Shown here one piece after another: positions 30,933-41,240 of a DNA stretch of 50,977 nt. The stretch's first letter is position 1. Each line of letters opens with the position of its first letter. Below the pieces are notes generated by a model. It made no database searches. It had not been told where the DNA came from and saw only the letters and a program-made list of their open reading frames with translations. Source of the stretch: Pholiota molesta (lineage: Eukaryota > Basidiomycota > Agaricomycetes > Agaricales > Strophariaceae); NCBI GenBank assembly GCA_014925825.1, contig JACGCK010000287.1, positions 1 through 50,977 on the forward strand, written 5' to 3'. Both the position numbers and the translations under genes were made by a program.

Positions 30933-33920
30933 ATGCTTCACAGCTTCGTAATTGCAAAGCTTCTGCCGCGCCTCCCTGCCTGGTCGCCATTTGGCCAGCG
31001 CGTCGCGGCGTCTCTTGTCACCAAGCCCTTTCTCGCTCTTCATCTCCACCGCACTCCCGCAGACGAGCACGTCTATAGAAAGTCAAATGTCTTCATCGTC
31101 ACACGTGAGAAGCCCAGCTCTCCGGGGAGCGCATATTTTGTGTTGAACCCGAGTTCGAAGGCGAATGGTAGCTCGTTGACGGTGGCACCCCCGCTCCCAT
31201 TCAAGGGGCCTCTCTATCTCTTGATTACTCCTCGCATATCCGCCGCGTTTCCGGACACCGAAGCATATGAGCGGCTATCGAAGGCTGAGCGCTATCAACT
31301 GGATGAGGCCAGTGTCAACAAGTTCCGGAAGGCGTTGAAGGAAGCCAATCCATCCGCTCCTGCTCCTCGCATTACGGGAGGCGATGATGAACCTGCTCCG
31401 GAATGGCAAACCTGGAGTGGAGCGACTCCCAGAGAGGCGCCCGGAGCTGTATCCTTAGGGCATTATGTCCGGTTCTCCTTTGATCTGCTTCCGTTCGAAA
31501 GCCTTCCGAACGACTTCGAAACCTGCGTGCTTGACGAACTACCATTGTTGCGCCAGTACGTCTCTTTTTTAAAACGGTATTGATCAATTGCTGATTCATA
31601 CTAGATTGACTCTGGACTATACATGGGAAGGATGCGTGTTCATCACAAAATACATTGAGTTTATGCGAGAGGTGATATAGATGCGTTCTCTTTTACGGAA
31701 TGATGAGACTAATGTCACCTATAGTTCCTGCAAGACATGCCTCGCCGTGCCGCATCAGGGAGGGTATTCCGCCCGCCTAGTTTACCATCCATTCAAGGCA
31801 GATCCCCAGACCCGTCAGTGGACGCATTGCGACCATGTACCGCTCATCTACAGTCGCTTCCCATTGTCAACGACGGCGATCCCAACGCTAAGCAAGATGA
31901 AAATCCCTTGCCAGATGATTTTAGAGACGACGTGCCGGAGCTTGAAGTCCACGTTGCTGAGCCTACACCAGCGGTCATGGCCGAGGACGTCAAGGTGGTT
32001 TTGTTTGACTGCAATATCCTGATCGTAAGTGAGATGTGTTCTTACTTGGAGATATGGAGCCTAAAGGATCTCGTAGGATCGGGATGGACCACTACAGGAA
32101 GCCCTAGTCAAAATCTTTCCTCCATCAAAGCACTTGTTTTCGGCGAAGGCGCTGCTAGATCTGTATGTGGAATACGAAACTCTCCATGCACAAGAGGGAC
32201 AAATCAAGTCTCCTGCTGTTGTGATGCATGACGTTGCAAACTACTTGGGAGTATCGCTGGAAGATTCTTCCACCAACGACATCGTGGATCGCTATGCTCG
32301 GCCCCGCCTCTCCCCAGAGGCACAACAAACTATACAATCTCTCATCGATACCGGATACAAGCCTGTGGCTATTCCATCGACGGCGCCCCTTGAAGCCGTC
32401 CTGCCGCTCCAAGGCCTCTCGCTCGAACTCTTTGCCATCGCCGCACAGAACCCGCCGCTATCGTGGGACGCCATCCTTTCATTCTGCAAACAAGACAACC
32501 CGACCATCCGCCCAGCGCAGATCCTGGTCGTGACATCCGATCTATACAACATATGCGAATCCGCAAGTCAGGCTGGGCTTGCAACTGCATTTCTCAACGT
32601 CGCGGGTAGCCGGAGCGCCAAACTGTCGATACCGACGATCGTACCTACATATACTCTGGCGGGCCTGAAGGACTTGGTGCCCCTGTTGCGCGATCCTGCG
32701 TCTGTCCCTGCTCCGAGCGAACCTGAGCTTGACCGGTCGAGCCCCCCCTTTCGCATCCGCAATGCCTACCAGTGCACTTACCTGCTGGGTGCCGGGTCTT
32801 TCGGTTCGTGCACTGCACCCACCTCCGCGTCTGCGCTGACCTGACCTTTTCGCTTCACAGCCTTCGTCTGGAATGGCGTGCAGGTGCACACGGGTGCGGG
32901 TGTGGCGATCAAGTTTGAGCTCAGCAACCATCCCGACGATGCCCCCACGCTGCCGTACGAGGCAGCAATCTACGCGCAATTGAAGGGTATACAAGGTATT
33001 CCGCGGATCCATTGGTCTGACCAGGATATGAACGCGAATGTACTGGTGATGGACAAGCTTGGTCCGAACCTTGAGCACCTCCGCCGCTTCTGCAGGAGGC
33101 AGTTCGGGCTGAAGACCGTCCTGATGTTGGGTGAACAGATGGTCCGTGGCTGGAATTCATATGTCGCTGATACCCAACATTCATCAATGTCATTTCGCTT
33201 TCGGTGCTGTAGCTCGCGACGATGGAACAGGTGCATGGGCGGGGGGTGATCGTTCGCGACATCAAGCCCGAGAACTTCGCGCTCGGGTTGATGGAAGAGT
33301 ATCAGCAGCTGCACCTGTTCGATTTGGGCCTTTCCAAGCTTTATCTTGACCCCAGCACGGGCGCGCATATGCCTTTCCGAGAAGGGCGCGCCGGGATTGG
33401 CACACCGCGGTATGCAAGCCACAATGTGCACTTTGGACTAGGTGCGGCCGGCCTCCTTACTTTCCCTTTAACTTCCACCACTAATTCGAACTTGACACCT
33501 TTTCGCGCTTATCGTACAGAACCCAGCCGACGTGATGACGTCGAAGCGATTGGCATCCTTTTGCTGTACCTCCTGCACGGCCGGCTCCCCTGGCAAGGCA
33601 TCGTTGCCCCCGACGTTCCCGCCAAGCTGCGTCGGATGGGCGAGATGAAGCGGGGGCAGCCTTTCCAGGAGCTCCTCGCGCACTCGCCCTCCGTTTTCAC
33701 GCCATTCTTCGATCATTGTCGATCCCTTGGGTTTACGGACAAGCCAGACTATGCGTACTTGAGGGGGCTTCTCAGAGGGGCGATGGAAGAGCATGAGTGG
33801 GAGTACGATTGGGAGTATGATTGGTGGACGCCGGGAGACCGGGGGACGCTGCTCCCTGACGAATGTAGGCTTGATATGCGATTCGTGGATCCTTTGAGGA
33901 GAACCCATGGTGCGCTGTGA
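30933..33920 (+). CDS. casein kinase 1-family protein kinase fused to a HAD-like domain
   Basis: Seven exons (30933-31555, 31605-31671, 31725-32024, 32077-32803, 32861-33141, 33213-33441, 33520-33920) sum to 2,628 nt, 875 codons plus stop, with GT-AG introns of 48-78 nt. Residues 1 to about 310 are an unassigned N-terminal region. About 320-545 resembles a haloacid-dehalogenase type II fold: FDCNILIDRDGPL at the motif I position, AIPST at motif II, ILVVTSDLYNICESASQAGL near motif IV, TYTLAGLKDLVPLL at the end. Key HAD residues look degenerate, so it may be catalytically dead. From about 553 it is a CK1-type kinase: LLGAGSF, VAIK (K590), E606, VRDIKPEN (D682, K684, N687), DLG (D703) and GTPRYAS. 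The catalytic residues are present, so an active Ser/Thr kinase is expected. A paralogue lies at 41241-44196. Confidence 0.9.
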
Positions 33921-34285
33921 CATGGATCGCGGGTGTCTTGTGCGTCAAGCTCTTCCACGCTACGGGGATGCTAAGTGCCTGACGACGTGTCTTCGAGGGT
34001 CCATGGCGCTGTTTCTGAAGTGACCTCAGCATCTAAATTTTTTGATTGATCTGAATTCCCCATCTTCACTGTTGTTCTAGTACAAGTGTAGATGACGGTC
34101 TTTTTACGGAGAATGTGGATGGAATGTAAATATGCGGCTGTGGAGCAGCTATTCCGGGGGCTTGTTTTTTCTCTCTTCCACCTCGCACTTCCTTACTTAC
34201 ATGTCTTATTTCCTCCTATTGCAATGTTTCCAGATACATCCCTAAATATTTGTATTGTAAAGTCCAATTCAAATTTCACGTTAAA
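33921..34285. other. convergent intergenic region
   Basis: Lies between the 3' ends of the kinase gene (plus) and the HET gene (minus). AT-rich toward 34.2 kb, presumably holding both polyadenylation regions. No gene. Confidence 0.5.
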
Positions 34286-36789
34286 CTACAAATACATGGT
34301 TACTAGTTTCATACCGTGCTTTGCCAGCTCACTTCGCTTGATTGAATAACCATAGTTGATCTGGCCTGGAATTCTCTTTTTCATAAGCTCAAAGACAATA
34401 GGCGCCTGCGTACGAAGTCGACCGATCGAAGTCGAAGTTGATTCCCATTCCGCTGTCCAGCCCGACGGAAAAGCTACCGCAAGGCAAGTTTTTGGGACCT
34501 CGATCTTGATGTTATCTCCACCGAAGTTCAATACTCCAAATGTCGTGTAAATTGAATGGACGGCCTCCAGGTTCAGAGTCCAGGCTAAACCGTCTTGCAC
34601 AGGCGAGATCCCTACGCCTTTGTCCAATAGACGAATGGCTCGTGTATGATCTTGTGTCGGTAGATCTGCTTTAGCGTAAAAGTCACCAATGGGATCGTCC
34701 TTGAATTCGGGATCGTTTTCGAGCAACGAGGGCATCAGGAGGACCGGTATACGCAATCCGACGTGAGTGAGAATCAAAGGCTCGAGAGGCTTCTCCCAAT
34801 TTAACCCCACAACTCTCATCGAACGTTGAAGGTAGGCCAGTGGCGTCGATGGAATGATGGAGTAGGGGTCCTGAGCGCAATTAAAGACGTCCATAACGTG
34901 GCTCGAAGAGTTCAGAATCTCTGTCATGAGGCGGTAGAACGCCCGCTTCGCGCCCTCGCCATATGCAATCGAGATGCTGACGTTGCAAACACCCATCAGC
35001 GAATAAGCGATGTCCTCCTCGCGACTCACTTCGCGGTTCGCCGCCAGCTGCATCTTGCGCGAAATCGACATGTCCTGCGGGCGGCGCAGCTCAGATTCTG
35101 TTATCGTCGTCGCTAGGCGGATTTGCTTCAGAAGATGATTGTTGTACTTGTTGTTATCGGGCGACTTGATGAGTTTCTTCCAGTCCATATTGTAGAAGTG
35201 CGTGTCGTCCGGTCCAAGCAGCTCCTGGAATGTCCATCCGCGGGTGAACCAGGGATCGAGATGCATATTCGCGAGGTCAAGCGTCCCCGCAAGATAAGTG
35301 ATGCAAATGGCAGCACTTTTGTACCACTTGTACATGGAACGAATGGACTCGTCGAGCTCCGAACTGCTGTCCTTGTTGATACAGATCGTGTCCATCCAGG
35401 CGAGAGTGAGTCCGTGGTTGATCCAGGCGGCTTTGCAGAAGTTGATTAGCTTGTGGCATTTCGGTTGCTGAGGATCAAACGGCCCTTTATGCCAATCGCC
35501 ATGAGTTGCTTCGCCGCCCGCCGTACGGACCCAAGTGTGAGATAAGATGGCGTACTTTGCGTATTGCGATACCCATTCCTCTATGACACTGTACTCAGTG
35601 CCTGCCGAGTCCAGTCCCCAAGTTGTTGCGCGTTTCTTTTCGACTTTCAAGTAAAACACCAGATCTGAATATTCGGCTTCGATTTGGGCTGCGAGATGAG
35701 TGTAGACTTCGCCTCTCTCAAGAAGGCGTATTTGAAACTTAAATCCTTTGGGGACGATGTTTAGTAGTCGAACGGGCATTTTGTTGAAGACGCGCTCTCG
35801 CAAAGCCGCCAGAATCTTCTCCAAGGGAGTTATTTGCACCGTTTGTTCAAGCTGAGGGCCTGGTCAATGATAAACATTTTGACGCCATGGCTATCATAGT
35901 AATGCTCGTATACATACCGTTACTAATCTCTGCGCTTTCCTCTGAGAATATATTGAATGGATCGTCCTTATCGTCTTTAGGTGCCACTGGTGATGGTATG
36001 GTGTCCAACGATGATATTGAAGTGGCGAGATCAGAAGAGGTGTCTGTGGCTTCATCTTCGTCGTCTGAGCAGAGGAACACCTCTGAGCCACGTTAACTTA
36101 GACGGGAGGTTTACAGAAACATACCGTTCAAATCGACCTCAATTATATTTTTGCTTCCCGAATTCGACTGAGAGCGAACTATACTCGCAATGAGATCTTG
36201 TAGGGCGCCGAGAAACTTCTCCGCTTCCGGGCCCCAAGGCGTTTGGCTCGTACTACCTACGGCCGACATGGTTTTTAGCATGCCTTGTGTACCAATATTA
36301 TACGCAGTACTGACCATTCTTAGTCTGGCTATTGGATGCATTTACGAGAGGCAGGATATAGTTCTGTAGAGCTTGAAGTAGTATATGCGCTTGGGTGTTC
36401 GCCGGGGGTATATTGGCACTGGAAACTTTTACATCAGATAAGCATGCGCACGCACTTTCTTCCTCGATGGTGGGTATTTACTCACCCTCGCTGGTACGAC
36501 CCTCGACTGGACTAATAGGAGTACTGGCCCCACTATCAAAAGAATAACTAGACGACGACGACATCTTATCGGCAGGTTCCCGTGATTCTGCAAAATTAAA
36601 TGGGGACGGTTTGCTGTGTGCGCTGGCAGAAACATCAAGCACAGTGAAGAACACACCGATAAGGGGCTCGGACACTGTAGCACCACTGTATTCAAGAACG
36701 AAGCTTGATGTGGATGGAGAGAGAGAGGTTGTTTGATGTTTCGCTATCGGCATCCGCTTTGCCACTTCATTTCGGATACCGCTTATCAT
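34286..36789 (-). CDS. HET-domain (heterokaryon incompatibility) protein
   Basis: Exons 36789-36486, 36425-36315, 36283-36125, 36082-35918 and 35859-34286 total 2,313 nt, 770 codons plus stop, all joins in frame. Residues 1-250 are a Ser-rich region and helices (ANTQAHILLQALQNYILPL; EAEKFLGALQDLIASI). An acidic DDEDEATDTSSD segment follows. The HET core starts with YAILSHTW (about residue 349), then AWMDTICINKDSSSELDE, SMYKWYKSAAICITYL and a DPWFTRGWTFQELL block, the standard HET order. A C-terminal DIAYSLMG..ISIAYGEG block is typical of agaricomycete HET proteins. HET proteins trigger cell death in fungal non-self recognition. An in-frame-looking segment upstream (about 37,074-36,900) may add an N-terminal exon, but the splice phase did not resolve. 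A fragment of this gene lies at 25,083-25,353. Confidence 0.9.
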
Positions 36790-38277
36790 TCCGTGTGTCG
36801 TATCCCATATAGTCTTCCTTTCACATTACAACAAGACAGATTAGCGCGCAAAATTCCCGTATCTATTGACTCTTTGGTCAGCTGTACAAGTGCTGTTACC
36901 AAATATACCTTCAATATAGACGCCGGAAATTGATACCTCGTCGACGAAGTAAAACAGCACATAGAGCTCGACGGCGAAGGATTGATTTCGGCGTACATCG
37001 AATCGGGTCGAGTCGCCGTGATTTGAGGAAAGGGGCAAACGCAGGCACTTAGGACTCTCAGCACAGGAAGACATAAATGGGGACAGAATGCCCGTTGATA
37101 ATCAATAGAAGATACGCTGTTATATTTGTGTTCCTTCAGTCCCATAGCGCAACAAACGTATTAACCCCATTGGCTTGCTTTGCGCCGTCCTTTCCCATAG
37201 ATAAAACCAGGATAAAGCCCCGCGGTCATAAATTTGTTCCGCGTCCTCAAGCTCCGAGTACATCATCTCATCCAGTATCTTCGAGAACCGATGGACTAAG
37301 GAACGGCATTGTCCATCGTTCTTGCACCGTGGCGAATGTGAAGAGTTGAGAGGCCAATCCCAGAAAAGATAGCGAGATATATATAGGTTATAAAGAAGCG
37401 AGAAGAGCAGGCACATGGGCGTCGCCAAGTCTAACAACATTCTGCAGGCTTAATCGCAGGAGCAGTGCAGCGCAGACAATTAGAGACCGCGACGCCACAT
37501 CGCCACCAGAATCACACCGACCATAGTCCCGTTTGCAGTTTGCGGCGAGTATCTTAGAGTTGAGCGGCATGCTCTTTGCCTAAGGGAATAGTATCGCCTT
37601 TTAGAAACAGGAGCAGGAGAAAGCCGACAATGCCTATAATTCGAAAGCCCGATTTAGAACGCTACTGCGCCTTATGTTAGGCGGGGAGATCGACAGATTC
37701 AAAGCAGTTCAAAGACCGTCGAGAGCTCGGGAATGTGCGCAATGAGAATATCGAGAGAGCATTGACAGGGAGGCGATGGGCTGAGACGCAGTCACAGCGA
37801 GGAACATTTGTCTTTGAACCACGGTGTCTTCCCGCCCTCGAAACTATCCATCACGCTTTTGAGTCTCCGTATTATCCTTGCTACACGTATCCCAGCGATC
37901 ATGCATTCTGCCTCATTATGTTCAGTGGTCCCAGCACGGGCAGACAAGTTCAGGTACGGTACCTCTCAGTTGCAAGGTGAACTTGGAGTCATCCTAGCAC
38001 CGCCTCTTCACGAGCTTGACATCGTACCCAGAAGCCAACACAGTTCAAGCCTACAGTGCGCAGATTCCCCATAAGAACCAGAAAAGACTCAATCAAGGAA
38101 TGATGTAAGTGTTGATAGAGGAAGATGGAGGAAGAAGCATAGTTGTCAATGCCGCTACGCTGGACGCGTAGACCTCGCCCAGGAGACATCCACGATGAGC
38201 GATGTCGATGAGCGATGAGCGCTGAGCTAGGAGAGGAGTCGGGACTTGGTCGGGACGTTTAGGAAAACGAAGATTTT
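36790..38277. other. upstream and intergenic region of HET gene (right copy of duplicated segment)
   Basis: From 36,966 on it is collinear with 25,354-26,440. A minus-strand frame at 37,074-36,900 (MSSCAESPKCLRLPLSSNHG, later LYVLFYFVDEVSISGVYIE) could be a further 5' exon of the HET gene. The ORF at 37,735-37,980 shares only its last residues with the left copy and is not supported. Confidence 0.4.
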
Positions 38278-38897
38278 GTGGTCGCGTACAGTCACAACAT
38301 GTTGTCACTTGCGACACACGTCACGCCTTGCGGCTCCGAGCTGCCGGGATGGCTTGTGGACATGCAAGTCATCCTGTGTCATCCGCGTTCAATCCCACAC
38401 GTCACAAACGCCTTCGTTCATCAACTTGCTAGGTATCATATTGCCCGATTCCATTGTTTTTGGAAAGCATTATCGGTGAAATGGTCGAGAGAGAGACGAG
38501 AGACTGTCTGGGTCTTGTACTTGGGTCATGGAGAACCTATCAGGTTCGATACCATGATCGACTGGACCTTTGTAAGTCGTCAGCTTCCTATGAGACCTTG
38601 CTTTTGCTCATACTATATATTAGATAGTGGTGATCCCTAAAGTGTTTGTGGCACCAGGCAGAGGAAACCTACATGGCTGTGCAACTAGGTCATCAATCCC
38701 TAGCTTATCGTGTGGAGGTCTGGAACTGTTCGGGCAGTGGGAGCTTCGGGCATCAAATGTGCGTTACAGGTGGAAGAAGCGAATCCTGTGAGAGAATGGG
38801 CTTTCTTTTGGAGGACTACGAAGGTGAGGATGATGTTGGAATGGTCGTTGATAATTTAAATTTGGAGACGTTCTTCTACTTGCCAGGGTTACATTGA
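38278..38897 (+). CDS. small unrecognised gene (right copy), probably frameshifted
   Basis: Exon 1 (38278-38571) reads a basic/aromatic segment (VTNAFVHQLARYHIARFHCFW, WVLYLGHGEPIRFDTMIDWTF) and ends at a GTAAGT donor. The acceptor TATTAG at 38,622-38,623 leads to IVVIPKVFVAPGRGN. Homology with the left copy then continues in another frame (LAYRVEVWNCSGSGSFGHQM, RMGFLLEDYEGEDDV) to a TGA at 38,895-38,897, which suggests a frameshift near 38,660. No domain recognised. The left copy at 26,440-26,871 is more decayed in exon 1. Confidence 0.42.
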
Positions 38898-39590
38898 CTG
38901 GCTTGACTGACGATGCGGTCCTTTCGCCAATTGCGCTTCAGACAATGGGTGTCGAGCTCCAGGACCTTGAAAACCAGATGCCCGAACAGTGGGCAAATGA
39001 CAGCCATTAACGCTAAACGGAACGGAATGCTGAACGCCCAGTATAATTATTGAAGTTCATGCTGATACCGTACACGGAGAAATCCCAGGGATGTCAACCC
39101 ATGTGGTCACTGGAGTTCGCGGGTTGAATCCAGCCCATTCAATGTCTGGGAATTTCGTAACCTTACCTTCTAGAATTCTGTGACCGACATCAAGCTCGCG
39201 CCTAGGATCTGCCTAGGATTGCAGAATCCGACGTTCACCACATACTACTTGATGGAATGTAACGGTGTCCTGCTAATGCGTCACTTTGCAGCCCTTCCCA
39301 CATCTCACTGGCCGTCCCCGAGCTCCTAATTGACTTGAATCGATAATTCCCTTCAGTGAGTTCGTGTGACGCTAAAGCTTCGCTGAACTCACCCTTGGCT
39401 ATGTTCTAGACAGATAAACATCTGATAACTTGTTGTTATCTACATCCCATCTGCGTTATCGGCATGGAGATATCAACATCCCACCCACAGTGGAGTCCCA
39501 CCACCATGGATCTGCGTGCCTTCTGACGCGTACGACATCATGCCACCCTTTATATAAGTTGGTGAAGTGTCTTTCGGCGAATACAATCGC
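38898..39590. other. intergenic between the small gene and the hydrolase
   Basis: 38,925-39,090 is collinear with 26,935-27,090. The remaining 0.5 kb has no counterpart in the left copy and presumably holds the hydrolase promoter. No gene seen. Confidence 0.4.
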
Positions 39591-40832
39591 TTGCGTCCAA
39601 CCCCCGCTCGATGGCACACACCAGCATGCAGCACATAAAGTCACAGACGACATCGAATTCGCGTACCTCGACAGCGGCGCGCCTCCAGGCAAGGGTGACG
39701 ATTATACCACCATCTTATTATCCATGGACACACATACCACAGTGGTCTGTCCGTTTCTCTTACTTCTGAACGTGCGCTGCAGCATTCTGACAGTCGTTTG
39801 TTAACTACGCAACAGGTGTTTTCAAGCCCATGCTGGACAGCGCCCACTCTGCTGGCCACCGTCTTATCCTTCCCAACCGGCGCCTTTTCCCGGGGTCCAC
39901 GCCGTACACAGCCGAAGAAGCCAAAGCATTCGACGCATCGAACTCGACGGAGGGTCTGGTGACAGCATTCACGAAACAGGGCGAGTATCTCCTGCTGTTC
40001 ATCGCCGGCGTCATCCAGGAATTCGGTTTGAAGAGCGTCATACTCAGGCTGGTCTTAGGCACGGCCTTTCTCAGCGCCGTCGTCGCCGCTATCGATGATG
40101 TGGATCCTGATGTTAGGAAGAGAGTCGCGGAAAGTGTTAAGGCATTGTATGGTGGGGTGCGTACTATTGAATGAAAACTAATTTCAAGTATAAGTGACAC
40201 TAACGCTAGCGCTTTATGCTCCCAGACCCTCCAGCGACCGCGCTTGGAATCGAAGACCCTCCCTCAGGTGGCTGGATCCCATTGTACGACGAAACGCTCC
40301 CGCCCGAGCAGCGGCCCCGGGCTTTTGGCCAATGGCTCGTCCAATACTTCCCGCACCCCGAGCTCGACAAGAAGGACTGCCACAAGCTCGTCTACAAAGT
40401 CGACGCGCCCGGCAAGCCGCCGACATTCACCGGCATGCCCTTCGCGGAAGTGCTGACCAAGGTCGACTTCACCGCGGGCCCCGCCGCGGACAACCACGTC
40501 GCGGACCGCCACTTCCAGCCGCGCACGGTGCTGCGCGCGAAGGCGTTCTTCAACCCCGCCACGCGCGCGCAGTGGAACGACGTGCCGTTTGCGGTGCTCT
40601 ATGGGGAGGAGGCGCCGTGGACTATCGTGTGGGCGGCGTGGCAGCTGCAAGCGGAGGCAGAGAAGACGGGGCTGCCGATTAAGTTCAAGAATATTCCAGG
40701 CGCGAATCACTTTGTGAGTTGTCTCTTTTGGTTTTGGTCTGTTTAGCTGGTGATGGCTGGGCTGACGAGATGCTGCAGGCTATGCATGACCTCCCAGAGA
40801 TATCGTTCGCAGCGTTCCAATCCTGTCTATAG
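39591..40832 (+). pseudogene. alpha/beta hydrolase, frameshifted at catalytic motifs
   Basis: The exon from about 39,591 reads HKVTDDIEFAYLDSGAPPG. The oxyanion loop that follows (HGHTYH) is encoded in a different frame from that segment, at about 39,720-39,745, implying a one-base loss. The exon at 39816-40156 reads FKPMLDSAHSAGHRLILPNR and runs on to QEFGLK. Where the family carries the GxSxG nucleophile elbow (GWSLG), this frame reads RLVLG; the neighbouring frame gives GWS then a stop. The exon at 40226-40713 (DPPSGGWIPLYDE onward, ending GANHF with the catalytic-His loop) and the last exon 40779-40832 (AMHDLPE..., TAG) follow. With the nucleophile Ser lost and two indels it is not expected to be active. 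A fragment copy lies at 27,101-27,675. Confidence 0.75.
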
Positions 40833-41240
40833 CTTGACATTTGTATCTTCAGGATCTATGGATGCACAGTATGAAATGTAATGTATTGAACTCACGAGCG
40901 TGTATATAAAGATATACCCCTGATTATCCAAGGAGATTGTCGGGGTCAGTGCACAGTGCATAGGTAATCTTCAAAAGTCTTGTGGTATCTTGAGTATATC
41001 CAGGTTCTTATACGCCCAGTGTTTGCTGAGTCTGACTGTCTGACTCACGTCAATTCGCCGCGTTATTATGTCACATCACGACGTGTTACTTCACACCTCA
41101 ATCCAGTGTCCACCTTGAAGCCTGTACTTACACACCGCCCATATGCGTCCGAATTTGGTTCGAATCAGTACTACAATCTCCAGTTGCCCATCTTGACTAT
41201 AACACTGAACAGAGGAGCTAGGACGTCCATAAACCCACCA
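40833..41240. other. hydrolase-kinase intergenic region, right copy
   Basis: About 400 bp, against about 3.2 kb at the equivalent place in the left copy. The final bases (GAACAGAGGAGCTAGGACGTC) match the sequence just upstream of the left kinase ATG. An open frame runs into the kinase ORF from 40,980, but the conserved ATG at 41,241 is the better start. Confidence 0.6.

Noticed and set aside
39095..39140. Possible tRNA B box (GGGTTGAATCC)
   Set aside because: No matching A box, acceptor stem or anticodon arm could be drawn around it.
40980..41240. N-terminal extension of the right kinase copy
   Set aside because: The left copy has no matching upstream frame and homology begins at the ATG at 41,241.
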